Below are positions 19,603 to 29,213 of a DNA stretch of 64,000 bases, piece by piece. Each line of letters begins with the position of its first letter. Position 1 is the first letter of the stretch. Position numbers and translations under genes: made by a program. The notes below the pieces were generated by a model that was not told the DNA's origin, made no database searches, and saw nothing but the letters and a program-made list of their open reading frames with translations. The stretch covers positions 62,001 through 126,000 of the forward strand of contig CANLWB010000013.1 in the NCBI GenBank assembly GCA_947494695.1, in the 5' to 3' direction. Source of the DNA: an uncultured Flavobacteriaceae bacterium (GTDB taxonomy: Bacteria; Bacteroidota; Bacteroidia; Flavobacteriales; Flavobacteriaceae).

Positions 19603-20793
19603 ATGAAAAAAAATACAATTTTATTAGCAGCCTTACTAACTTTTGTTTTTACGGAATTAAGTGCGCAGACTAACTTTGATTTTGACACGAATACCACGAG
19701 TACCAATGGTGGTGGTGATTCGGTATCCGAGGAAATTGATGGTATCACCATGACTTTAACAGGAGCTTCAGATTTAAGGCTATTTGCAGGAAATGGTTTT
19801 GGAGGCTCATCGGGTAATATAGCTTTAACAACCATAAAGCCGACATCCGTTACTATTACTTTTAGTGACCCCGTTTATATGTATTCGATTAGACCTTTAT
19901 CAGCAACAGGAGAGACGGTTACCTATACCTTAACACCAGATGGGGATAACAGTAGAGCTGTTGATGTGGCATTAACAGGAGGAACTCTTCCAAATGACGA
20001 CCCTGTTACTTTAAATTGGGAGAGCGTTACAAGTGTTGTGGTAACATCCTCTGCCGGTTCATCTAATTATACGTTCGATGATATATTTGTTAGTAAGCGA
20101 CCACCATTACCTTTTGATTTTGATACGAATACTACTGTTGATAGCGGTTCGGTATCTGAGGAAATTGATGGTATAACCATGACTTTAACAGGAGCTCCAG
20201 ATTTAAGGTTGTTTGCAGGAAATGGTTTTGGAGGCTCATCGGGTAATATAGCTTTAACAACCATAAAGCCGACATCCGTTACCATCACTTTTAGTGAACC
20301 CGTTTATATGTATTCGATTCGACCTTTATCAGCGACAGGAGAGACGGTTACCTATACCTTAACACCAGATGGAGATAACAGTAGAGCTGTTGATGTTGCG
20401 TTAACAGGAGGAAGGCTTCCAAATGACGACCCTGTTACTTTAAATTGGGAGAGCGTTACAAGTGTTGTGGTAACATCCTCTGCCGGTTCATCTAATTATA
20501 CGTTTGACGATATATGGGCAATTAATGATTTTGTTGCTAGCACAAATGAGGTTGGTATTAATAGTGTTGATATAGTTATGTATCCAAACCCTACTAGTGA
20601 TGTTTTTTACATTAAGGGTTTAAAGGCAAAGCGTAAATTGAGTATTTATGATATTCAAGGAAAATTGATGTTAAAAGAAGATGAATATTTAGATAATACG
20701 ATAATTGATATAAGTCGTTTTAAATCGGGACTTTATCTTGTGGAATTGAAAAGTAATAATGGAGTACTAGTAAAACGTTTAGTAAAGCACTAA
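19603..20793 (+). CDS. Secreted protein with two near-identical 146-residue domains and a T9SS tail
   Basis: The 396-residue product has a signal peptide ending at SAQ, two tandem beta-rich domains starting with FDFDTNTT (DNA repeats from about 19678 and 20116, a 438-bp period, almost identical in sequence) and a type A T9SS C-terminal domain (about 325-396, IVMYPNPTSDVFYIKGL, then GLYLVELKSN). I do not recognise the repeated domain; motifs such as SVSEEIDGITMTLTGA, LRLFAGNGFGGSSGN and SSNYTFDDI suggest a carbohydrate-binding or adhesin-like sandwich. The near-identity of the DNA copies points to a recent internal duplication or gene conversion. It lies between FecR and SusC, so it may be a surface partner of the receptor. 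Confidence 0.8.
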   Translation: MKKNTILLAALLTFVFTELSAQTNFDFDTNTTSTNGGGDSVSEEIDGITMTLTGASDLRLFAGNGFGGSSGNIALTTIKPTSVTITFSDPVYMYSIRPLSATGETVTYTLTPDGDNSRAVDVALTGGTLPNDDPVTLNWESVTSVVVTSSAGSSNYTFDDIFVSKRPPLPFDFDTNTTVDSGSVSEEIDGITMTLTGAPDLRLFAGNGFGGSSGNIALTTIKPTSVTITFSEPVYMYSIRPLSATGETVTYTLTPDGDNSRAVDVALTGGRLPNDDPVTLNWESVTSVVVTSSAGSSNYTFDDIWAINDFVASTNEVGINSVDIVMYPNPTSDVFYIKGLKAKRKLSIYDIQGKLMLKEDEYLDNTIIDISRFKSGLYLVELKSNNGVLVKRLVKH

Positions 20794-20990
20794 AAAGTAT
20801 TTTTTAGGTTATGAAATAAATCCATTATCCTGGTATCTTAGATTGTTTAATCCCGATTCCAAAATATAGTACAGTATTGAAGAAACTTGATCTGAAAATT
20901 TCGACTGCTCTGTCTTAAGTATGTTTTAAGTTAGATTTAGTTTCTATAACTGTTGGAATGGTATCACTTATACCATGGTTAAACAAAAGT

Positions 20991-21051
20991 AAGGATATGT
21001 ATTCTTAAGTTTTAAATAATTTCTTTATATCGAACAAGAATACATATCCTT
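20991..21051. promoter_or_regulatory. Perfect 16-bp inverted repeat in the leader between 20793 and SusC
   Basis: The arms are aaggatatgtattctt (20991-21006) and its exact reverse complement (21036-21051), with a 29-base AT-rich loop. There is no T-run, so a plain terminator is less likely; it could be an operator or a structured leader. A small 7-bp hairpin lies at 20958-20976. Nothing else is recognised in 20794-21391. Confidence 0.5.
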
Positions 21052-21391
21052 TCTGTATCGATTACAGAAATTTATAATAATAAAGTTTGAATTTAAAGCG
21101 ATTCGTCGAGATATGTGTTCTATCATCTCTTATCAAAGAAAACACTGTAGCTAATAGTTATATAGGTTGCAATGGTATGGTCAAACATTGAAAATGTTTG
21201 GATGTGTTCTTGCTCCACTCTCAGAAATATATGGTTATAAATGGAAATTGGTATGAATAATATATTCATGATAGTGATTGACGTGTGCTGGCTAAGTGTG
21301 TTTTATAGAGTCGGTTTATGCCATGAAAGAGAACAATGCTTTATGGCTCTATAAGAACTGATTAATTAACTTAAATATTTAAAAATAAATA

Positions 21392-24300
21392 ATGATTCGT
21401 AAATTTATAGGAATTGAATTAACAAGGGTCTTCTTAATTCTTAAAACCGGGGGGATATGGAAGGGCTTCATACAAGTCATTATGAGAACCTTTATAATTT
21501 TGTTTTGTACAACTGCATTTGGTTTAACAACGGATCATTTAAACTCTCAAAACGAAAAAATTATTATAGATTCCGATAAAATGGTATCTATAGACGAGGT
21601 GTTTAAAATAATTAAACAACAAACAGATTATTCTTTTGTGTATCATGAAAAACAGTTTGAAAACCTTCCAAAAGTACATCTTAAAAAAGGAACAATTGGT
21701 CTCAAAAAATTATTGGCCCATAGTTTAGCCAAAAGTAATGTTAATGTTGTTTTTACCACTAATAACACCATTATTATTCAAGAGAAATCATTTAATAATA
21801 AGGCTCAGGAACTCATAGTTTCGGGTATTGTGAGTGATAAAAACGGAGTACCTTTGGCAGGGGCTAGTGTTTTAATAAAAGGGACAAATAAAGGCGCGGT
21901 TACCGATTTTGATGGGAACTATAGGATTAGAGTCTCTAGTCCAGCTAATGTATTGGTTTTTTCTTCCATGAGTTTTAAAACATTAGAAGTTACAGTAGGT
22001 AGTCAAACCACCATTAATGTCAGTTTAGAAGAAGACATTAGCACATTAGAAGAAGTAACCATAAATGCTGGGTATTACAATACCACTCAAAAAAGAACTA
22101 CCGGGAGTATTGTGAGAGTTACTGCAAAAGATATAGAAAAACAGCCAGTTGATAATCCTATAACGGCGCTGCAAGGGCTTATGTCCGGAGTAAATGTAAC
22201 GCCTGATGGTGGGATTCCGGGAGGGAATGTTAGTATCCAAATTAGGGGGCAAAATTTTATAGCGATTGGTGATAGGCCCCTAAGAAATATAAATGCTCCA
22301 TTGTACATTATAGATGGCGTGCCATTTGATTCTGGTGATTTAGAATCAAGAAATGTGGTCGGAGGTATTATTCCTGTGGGAGTAAGTCCTTTAAATGCCA
22401 TTAATCCTCAAAGTATTGAAAGTATAGAGGTGCTAAAAGATGCGGACGCCACGGCGATTTATGGATCGCGCGGCGCCAATGGTGTGGTCTTGATTACAAC
22501 CAAAAAAGGACAATCCGGAAAAACACAAATTAATTTTAATGTAAGCAGTACCTTGTCTAGGATACCACGTTTTGCGGAGTTGTTAACTACTGAGCAGTAT
22601 TTACAAATACGTCAAGAAGCCTTTGCGAATGATGGGGTAAATTTAAATGATGTTAACGATGCGTCCGTTCCAGACTTAAAACTCTGGGATCAAACGCGTT
22701 TTACAGATTGGCAGAAGGTGCTTATTGGTGGTACGGCATATAGACAAAATGCACAGTTGTCCTTTTCAGGGGGAAATGCACAAACCCGTTTTTTATTAAG
22801 TGCGGGTTATGTGAACCAAACTACAGTGTTTCCAGGAGATTTTAAATATACTAAAGCCACAACAGGTCTTAGGATAAATCATCTATCAAAGAATGGTGAT
22901 TTCAAATTAAACGCCTCTGTAAATTATAATACGGATACTAATAATTTACCTTCTAGAGATTTATCAACTCAAGCTAGAACCCTACCTCCTAATGCGCCAA
23001 GACTTTATAATGAAGCTGGTTTATTAAATTGGGAAAACTCAACATGGCGAAACCCGTTAGCAGGTTTAGAGGCTAATTATGAGGCGGTAACCCGTAACCT
23101 AATTATGAACACTGTATTGACCTATAGCCTGATACCTTCTATGGAGATAAAAACCAATATAGGATATACTAGTTATCGTTTGGAATCTCATTCAACTAAT
23201 CCTACAGCGGCAAAGGATCCTGATACGCCCGAGGGGCAGGATAGTCGTTTTTCGACTATTGATGTGAATGAAGGGCAGCGACATTCCTGGATTGTGGAGC
23301 CACAGATTAATTGGGGGCATGATTGGCAGAACTTCAGTTTAAAATTATTGGTAGGCACATCTTTCCAGGCGGATAAAGAAGAACAGTTGTCTCAAAGAGC
23401 AGAGAACTTTTCAAGTGATAATTTATTACTTAGTTTAAGTGCCGCTAATAAGGTTTCTATTTTTGATGACAATGATTCTGAATATAAATTTCATTCCATT
23501 TTTGGTCGAATTAATTTTAATTGGAAGGATACATACATTGTTAATTTAACAGGACGTCGCGATGGGTCTTCCCGTTTTGGATCTGGTAAACAATTTGGGA
23601 ACTTTGGAGCTATTGGTGCTGCCTGGGTGCTTTCCAAGGAAGGGTTTTTAAGTGATAATATAATTCTTAGTTTTGCTAAGTTAAGAGGAAGTTATGGCAT
23701 CACCGGAAGTGATACTTCGCCCGATTATGCTTTTTTAGATACCTATGCATTAGATGGTAACAATTATAATGGTACTGGTTTAGAACCAACTCGTTTATTT
23801 AATCCAAATTTGGCCTGGGGGGAGACAAAAAAAATAGAGCTAGCCTTAGAATTAGGATTTTTGAAAGATCGTTTTTTTATTACCACAGCTTGGTATCGTA
23901 ACCGGTCTTCCAATCAATTAATATTAAGGCCGCTTCCTTCGACTACTGGTTTTGGAGGAATTGACGATAATTTTGAAGCGCTGGTAGAAAATAATGGGCT
24001 TGAAATAGATTTACGTTCTACAAATATTAATACGGATCATTTTACATGGCGAACCGCATTTAATATTTCGATCAATAGAAGCAAGCTTGAGGCATTTCCT
24101 GGCTTGGAAAATTCTACTTTCGCAGATAGCTATATAATTGGAAAATCTTTAGGTATTAGACAGTTATATGACTTTGTAGGTGTAAATCCTGAAACTGGGA
24201 TTGCTCAATTCACCGATTATAACAATGATGGTATTATTGGCGTAGATGATAGAAGGTGGGTTGAAGATTTCGAATCTAAATATTTTGGCGGACTAAGCAA

Positions 24301-24745
24301 TATGTTTCAATATAGAAACTTTCAACTCAATGTGCTTTTTCAATTTAAGAAACAACTGGGCTTAAGTTATTTGGGTAATAGAAAAAATCCTGGAGGAGTA
24401 TTGAGTAATTTTCCCGTTGCGGTGTTGGATCGATGGCAGCAGGTTGGCGATGTAAGCCCTATTCAACGATTTTCTTCGACTAATGATGAGATTGTTCAAA
24501 GTGAAGCATTATATAGTTTTAGTAATGCTCGTGTAAGGGATAGATCCTTCATTAAATTACAGAATATATCATTAAACTATAATCTTTCAAAAGTTTTGGC
24601 AAATAAGATTGATGCGAATGTATATTTACAGGGGCAAAACCTGTTTGTTATTTCATCTTTTGATGGGCCAGATCCGCAAATACCATCTTTGGACAGGATA
24701 CCCCTTTTAAGGCAATTCACTCTGGGCTTAAATTTACGGTTTTAA
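21392..24745 (+). CDS. SusC/RagA-family TonB-dependent outer membrane receptor with STN domain
   Basis: This 1117-residue protein begins with a long leader containing a signal sequence (about 31-50), then an STN signalling domain (about 53-115, VSIDEVFKIIKQQTDYSFVY), a CarboxypepD_reg-like domain (about 125-205, GIVSDKNGVPLAGASVLIKG), the plug with SusC hallmarks (IRGQNF, APLYIIDGVPFD, IESIEVLKDADATAIYGSRG, ANGVVLITTKKG) and a beta-barrel ending in LGLNLRF. The STN domain implies trans-envelope signalling through FecR and an ECF sigma factor, matching the upstream FecR genes. SusD follows after 12 bases. The substrate is not evident; the downstream peptidase and thioredoxin genes point to a peptide or glycopeptide. 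Confidence 0.95.
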   Translation: MIRKFIGIELTRVFLILKTGGIWKGFIQVIMRTFIILFCTTAFGLTTDHLNSQNEKIIIDSDKMVSIDEVFKIIKQQTDYSFVYHEKQFENLPKVHLKKGTIGLKKLLAHSLAKSNVNVVFTTNNTIIIQEKSFNNKAQELIVSGIVSDKNGVPLAGASVLIKGTNKGAVTDFDGNYRIRVSSPANVLVFSSMSFKTLEVTVGSQTTINVSLEEDISTLEEVTINAGYYNTTQKRTTGSIVRVTAKDIEKQPVDNPITALQGLMSGVNVTPDGGIPGGNVSIQIRGQNFIAIGDRPLRNINAPLYIIDGVPFDSGDLESRNVVGGIIPVGVSPLNAINPQSIESIEVLKDADATAIYGSRGANGVVLITTKKGQSGKTQINFNVSSTLSRIPRFAELLTTEQYLQIRQEAFANDGVNLNDVNDASVPDLKLWDQTRFTDWQKVLIGGTAYRQNAQLSFSGGNAQTRFLLSAGYVNQTTVFPGDFKYTKATTGLRINHLSKNGDFKLNASVNYNTDTNNLPSRDLSTQARTLPPNAPRLYNEAGLLNWENSTWRNPLAGLEANYEAVTRNLIMNTVLTYSLIPSMEIKTNIGYTSYRLESHSTNPTAAKDPDTPEGQDSRFSTIDVNEGQRHSWIVEPQINWGHDWQNFSLKLLVGTSFQADKEEQLSQRAENFSSDNLLLSLSAANKVSIFDDNDSEYKFHSIFGRINFNWKDTYIVNLTGRRDGSSRFGSGKQFGNFGAIGAAWVLSKEGFLSDNIILSFAKLRGSYGITGSDTSPDYAFLDTYALDGNNYNGTGLEPTRLFNPNLAWGETKKIELALELGFLKDRFFITTAWYRNRSSNQLILRPLPSTTGFGGIDDNFEALVENNGLEIDLRSTNINTDHFTWRTAFNISINRSKLEAFPGLENSTFADSYIIGKSLGIRQLYDFVGVNPETGIAQFTDYNNDGIIGVDDRRWVEDFESKYFGGLSNMFQYRNFQLNVLFQFKKQLGLSYLGNRKNPGGVLSNFPVAVLDRWQQVGDVSPIQRFSSTNDEIVQSEALYSFSNARVRDRSFIKLQNISLNYNLSKVLANKIDANVYLQGQNLFVISSFDGPDPQIPSLDRIPLLRQFTLGLNLRF

Positions 24746-24757
24746 AAGAAGGATGTT

Positions 24758-26209
24758 ATGCAATTAAAAGAGAATTTAAAGACTAAAAGAACTATGAGTA
24801 CCTTCCTTAATATAAAAAATGCTGCAGTTATGATGTTAAAAAACTTAAAGATATGTTTGTTTCTTGGGGGGGTAATAGGATGTAGTGATTTTGTAGAGGT
24901 TGATCTTCCTAAAAACCAACTTAATTCCGAAACAGTGTTTAATAATGCTGCCACGGCAACATCGGCTCTAAAAAGTATGTACGCCAAGCTACGAGATCAA
25001 AGTATTCCTTATAATTTTTCTATACGTTTAGGATACTATACAGATGAATTGGAACCAGGGGTGTCGACTAATAGCAATGAATTTTATAATCACACGATAT
25101 CTCGAGGAGGTGGAATTATTAGTAGCTGGTGGAGGGATGCTTATAATATAATTTATGCTACCAATGCGGTTATTGAAGGAGTCGAAAATTCTACGAGTTT
25201 GTCAGTAGAAGATAAAGCGCAGTTTATAGGAGAGGCTTTATTTATTAGAGGATACATGCATTTTTTATTGGTAAACGTTTTTGGTCCTGTGCCATATATC
25301 ACAACTACAGATTATATAGCTAACACACGAGTGTCAAGAGATTCAGAGGATATCGTATACGAGGAAATCATAAATGATTTAACAGAAGCTTCTGGTTTGT
25401 TGAAAAATGACATATCAGGAGAACGTGTACAGGCTTATAAGCAAGTAGCACAAGCGTTATTAGCAAGGGTCCATTTATATAGCGAGAATTGGGAGAAGGC
25501 AGAAACCATAGCGTCTAGTTTAATTAGTAACTTCACCTTGGAGCTGGATTTAAATAAGGTATTTCTAAAAAATGCATCGGGTAGCATTTGGCAATTAAAA
25601 CCTGAATTGAGTGGAGAAAACACAAGAATTGGATTTGATCTGATCTTTACGGAGTCTCCTGGAACCAGACCAAGTTTAACAACAGCTTTTGTTGAAGATG
25701 CTTTTAGTTATGGTGACTTGCGTAAGACAAATTGGGTAAAGGAAGTTACTAAGGGAACAGATACCTGGTACCATGCTTATAAATATAAAGAACTAGGAGA
25801 TACCTTTATATTGAATGGCCAAAATGAAGAAGTTCCAATCTCTTTTGAGTATCCTGTGATGTTTCGATTGGCAGAACAGTATTTAATAAGAGCAGAGGCC
25901 CGAGCAAAAAGAAATAACATATCTGGTGCACAAGAAGATTTAAATATCATTAGAAATCGGGCTGGATTACCAAATACAACAGCAACAAGTGTAGACGCAT
26001 TGTTGGATGCCATTTTACAAGAACGTCGCGTCGAATTGTTTATAGAACATGGTCACCGCTGGTTTGATTTAAAACGTACGGGGAAGGCCGCCCGGATATT
26101 GACTCCCATTAAGTCCAATTGGCAAGAACGAAACCTTTTGTTTCCAGTTCCCGAAGCTGAAATTTTATTAAATCCTAATTTATTACCCCAGAATGATGGG
26201 TACAATTAA
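24758..26209 (+). CDS. SusD/RagB-family outer membrane lipoprotein
   Basis: The 483-residue frame carries a lipobox (LFLGGVIGC), so Cys42 would be lipidated. A start at Met25 or Met26 (about 24830-24833) would give a normal 17-residue lipoprotein signal, and I consider it at least as likely as the first ATG. SusD features include WWRDAYNIIYATNAVIEG, GEALFIRGYMHFLLVNVFG, YKQVAQALLARVHLYSENW (TPR-like), RLAEQYLIRAEA and the closing ERRVELFIEHGHRWFDLKRT. It forms the lid of the SusC transporter. It directly follows SusC and is co-transcribed. Confidence 0.95.
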   Translation: MQLKENLKTKRTMSTFLNIKNAAVMMLKNLKICLFLGGVIGCSDFVEVDLPKNQLNSETVFNNAATATSALKSMYAKLRDQSIPYNFSIRLGYYTDELEPGVSTNSNEFYNHTISRGGGIISSWWRDAYNIIYATNAVIEGVENSTSLSVEDKAQFIGEALFIRGYMHFLLVNVFGPVPYITTTDYIANTRVSRDSEDIVYEEIINDLTEASGLLKNDISGERVQAYKQVAQALLARVHLYSENWEKAETIASSLISNFTLELDLNKVFLKNASGSIWQLKPELSGENTRIGFDLIFTESPGTRPSLTTAFVEDAFSYGDLRKTNWVKEVTKGTDTWYHAYKYKELGDTFILNGQNEEVPISFEYPVMFRLAEQYLIRAEARAKRNNISGAQEDLNIIRNRAGLPNTTATSVDALLDAILQERRVELFIEHGHRWFDLKRTGKAARILTPIKSNWQERNLLFPVPEAEILLNPNLLPQNDGYN

Positions 26210-26216
26210 AGTGTTT

Positions 26217-26320
26217 TGTCATTCTCTCGAACCTGCCAGCCAGTGGGGAAAGGAGGAGATTTTATAAAGAGAACCTGTGCCATTACGAGGAGCGTTTTCA
26301 GCGACGCGGTAATCTCAATA
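26217..26320. repeat. REP-like element between SusD and the S9 peptidase gene
   Basis: The segment starts with GTCATTCTCTCGAACCTG and contains CATTACGAGGAGCG and GCGACGCGGTAATCTC, wording typical of flavobacterial REP sequences (GTCATT, GAGGAGCG). It separates SusD from the next gene within an otherwise compact same-strand run and could shape mRNA processing. Confidence 0.6.
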
Positions 26321-26434
26321 TGAAAAAGATATTAGTTAAAAAATAAAAATTAAAAAACAATAAAAGATGAACTTCGGATGATTCCCGATGATGATCGAAA
26401 CGAGATTTATAGGAATGTAAAAAAGACACCATTA

Positions 26435-29170
26435 ATGAAGAAAGCAACAGTAATAATACTCCTCTGTTTATTTGCAATTAACATACAGACAAATGCGCAA
26501 TTGGTAGCAGAAAAAATAAGTAATAAGAATATCTCTGATGACCAAGATGATACTACGATGGCAAAAAAGCACCTAAGCCCAAAAGAGTTTAACTTATGGG
26601 AAAGGATATATAGTCAATATGTTTCTGATAACGGAGATTGGTGTACTTATTTTAAAAATGTTAACAATAATGTTACCCTTTATCTGGTATCTATTAAAAA
26701 CATGTTAAAATATAGCTTGCCGGTTGGAGAGCATCGTTTTAGTATAGGAAGTCAATGGTTTGCTTCTGTATCTGAGAAAAAGGAGTTAGCGTTAATTAAT
26801 TTAGAGACGATGAATATGGAACGTCTCTCTAATGTGACAAAGTTTGAATTTACCTCCGATGGAAGATATTTGATATATAAAACAATAAATCAAACCCAAA
26901 AACCATCCCAATCCAACTTAATGATCCGTAATCTAAAGACGGGAAAAACAGATTCCATAATGGGTATAATGGATTACAAGATAAGTCCGGATGTCCAACA
27001 ATTGGCTATTATACAAATTACAAAACAAAGACAATCGGTTAAACTAATAACACTTGGGCAATCATCTTCCAAGATGATTATTTCAAATGACGTTTACCGT
27101 TATAAACATTTAATTTGGAATGCTAAAGGAACGGGTTTGGCATTTATAGAGGAAAAGTTTGGTAATTCCGATGCACAAAAAGGGTATAAAATCTACTGTT
27201 ATAACACTTTTAAAGGAAAGCAGAGGCTTTTTAGCCTCGATTCTGAAATGTTTCCAGGAAGACAAATTCTTTACGAACGTTTTAAATTAAGGTTTTCCAA
27301 AAAGGGGTCTGTACTGTATTTTAAAGTTCGTGGAGCAGAAGATTTGGCACCGCCCTTTGCAAAGACGGAAGTTGATGTAGAGGTATGGAAAAGTGATGAT
27401 AAAGAGTTGTATCCTACACTTAAAAGTAACCAAAGTTCAAAGATCTATGGAGCGAGACTGGCCGCATGGAGCCCTGAAACTGGAATAACTAAAATATTGG
27501 AGACCAAATCCCGTCCAAAAGCCATTGTAGGGAATAACAATAGGTACATGCTGTCCTATGACCCCATGCTCTACGAACCGAGTTATGCGACCAATGTAAA
27601 CAGTGATATTTACCTAACCGATCTAAAAACTGGAAATGTTCAGCTCTTATTAAAGCAATATGGTGGCACTGCCTATATGTCTCCAAAAAGTAATTACATT
27701 CATTATTTTAAAGATAGACATTGGTGGGTTTTCGATATAATGAAAAAAACGCATACTAACATAACCAAGTATTTACCAGTTACTTGGTATAAAGATTTTC
27801 CCAAACACCCGCATAAAAATGGGTTAAAACCTTATGGCGTTGCAGGTTGGACTCAAGGTGACAAAGAGTTGATTATATATGATAAATATGATGCTTGGGC
27901 GGTTTCCCCAAAAGGAAATGCTAGAAAATTAACCCAGGGTAGGGAGGCTAAAATTACCCATCATATCTATAGTGAGAGTCAGTTATATAAAGACCAAGAT
28001 AAACAAGTCCATACAGGAGCTTTTGATGTTGTAAGTAGGGATAAGCTTGTAAAGGTGTCGAGTGAAATTAATCTTTCGAATGGGCTAATATTTAAAATTA
28101 AGGGAGTGGATAAGTCATCGGGATATGCTGTTTGGAAACAGGGAAAGGATACCAAGAGGCTGGTTTATAAATCAATGAATCTTAAGGGGCTTTTAAAGGC
28201 TTATAAAAAAGAGGTTTATACGTATATCGAAGAATCTTTTAATATTCCCCCGCGTATTGTCTGTTTAAATAAGCTAGGTGATAAACCTTTAGTTTTAGAA
28301 GAAAGCAACACACAACAAAAAGAGTATCATTGGGGGCGCTCCGAATTGGTTTATTATAAGGGGCCAAACGGAGAAGACCTACAAGGTGCTTTATACTATC
28401 CTGCGAATTACACCTCTAAAAAAAAGTATCCTATGGTCGTTGAAATTTATGAAAAGATGTCTGGAGGGGTATACAAATACCAAGCTCCTTCAGAGTATAG
28501 TTCGTGTAGATTGAATAAAACAAATTATACCTTAGATGGGTATTTTATATTTCACCCTGACATTAGTCCTGTACCAAATGATATTGGGATGTCGGCAGTA
28601 AATTGCGTAGAAGCAGGTGTTAGGGCAGTTATAGCAAAAGGTGCTGTAGATAAAGGCCGTATTGGGTTAAATGGCCATTCTTTTGGTGGGTATGAAACCA
28701 ATTTTATTATTACGAAAAGCGATCTTTTTGCTGCGGCTGTATCCGGAGCCGGTGTAGCCGATGTGGTGAGTTCGTATCATGGGTTTTCCGCTCCAGCATC
28801 AAATTTGGGTTCTAATATAAGTCGTAGTGAAGACTGGCAATATAATTTTAGAGGATCTTTTTATGAAAATCAGGAAGCTTATATTCGTAATTCTCCCATA
28901 TATCATTTAAAAGACGTTAATACACCCCTAATGTTGTGGGTGGGCAAATTAGATGATGCTGTAGATTATAGGCAAAGTTTTGAAATGTATTTTGGTTTGC
29001 GTCGCCTAAATAAAATCTGTGAGTTAGCAATTTATCCTAGTAAAGGGCATAATATGTATCGTTCTGAACCTAAATACCAGATTGATTTGACAAGACGTAT
29101 AAAAGCATGGTTTGATAAGTATTTAAAGCCAGGCCAGGTATTACAGCCTGCTCCATCTGGTGCAAATTAA
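26435..29170 (+). CDS. S9-family prolyl-oligopeptidase-like serine peptidase, exported
   Basis: I chose the ATG at 26435 because it begins a clean signal peptide (MKKATVIILLCLFAINIQTN, then AQ); an upstream in-frame ATG at 26378 adds 19 charged residues before it. The mature protein has a long N-terminal beta-propeller-like region (about 60-640) and a C-terminal alpha/beta hydrolase domain with Ser749 in GHSFGG, Asp840 in GKLDDAVDY and His872 in SKGHNMY, the catalytic order of the S9 family. S9 enzymes cleave short peptides, often after proline or hydrophobic residues. Placed after SusCD and before a thioredoxin-fold gene, it probably trims an imported or self-made peptide in the periplasm. 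Confidence 0.88.
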   Translation: MKKATVIILLCLFAINIQTNAQLVAEKISNKNISDDQDDTTMAKKHLSPKEFNLWERIYSQYVSDNGDWCTYFKNVNNNVTLYLVSIKNMLKYSLPVGEHRFSIGSQWFASVSEKKELALINLETMNMERLSNVTKFEFTSDGRYLIYKTINQTQKPSQSNLMIRNLKTGKTDSIMGIMDYKISPDVQQLAIIQITKQRQSVKLITLGQSSSKMIISNDVYRYKHLIWNAKGTGLAFIEEKFGNSDAQKGYKIYCYNTFKGKQRLFSLDSEMFPGRQILYERFKLRFSKKGSVLYFKVRGAEDLAPPFAKTEVDVEVWKSDDKELYPTLKSNQSSKIYGARLAAWSPETGITKILETKSRPKAIVGNNNRYMLSYDPMLYEPSYATNVNSDIYLTDLKTGNVQLLLKQYGGTAYMSPKSNYIHYFKDRHWWVFDIMKKTHTNITKYLPVTWYKDFPKHPHKNGLKPYGVAGWTQGDKELIIYDKYDAWAVSPKGNARKLTQGREAKITHHIYSESQLYKDQDKQVHTGAFDVVSRDKLVKVSSEINLSNGLIFKIKGVDKSSGYAVWKQGKDTKRLVYKSMNLKGLLKAYKKEVYTYIEESFNIPPRIVCLNKLGDKPLVLEESNTQQKEYHWGRSELVYYKGPNGEDLQGALYYPANYTSKKKYPMVVEIYEKMSGGVYKYQAPSEYSSCRLNKTNYTLDGYFIFHPDISPVPNDIGMSAVNCVEAGVRAVIAKGAVDKGRIGLNGHSFGGYETNFIITKSDLFAAAVSGAGVADVVSSYHGFSAPASNLGSNISRSEDWQYNFRGSFYENQEAYIRNSPIYHLKDVNTPLMLWVGKLDDAVDYRQSFEMYFGLRRLNKICELAIYPSKGHNMYRSEPKYQIDLTRRIKAWFDKYLKPGQVLQPAPSGAN

Positions 29171-29213
29171 AATAAAGGTTTAGCTCTAGGTAGGAAAAAA
29201 ACAATAAACAATT

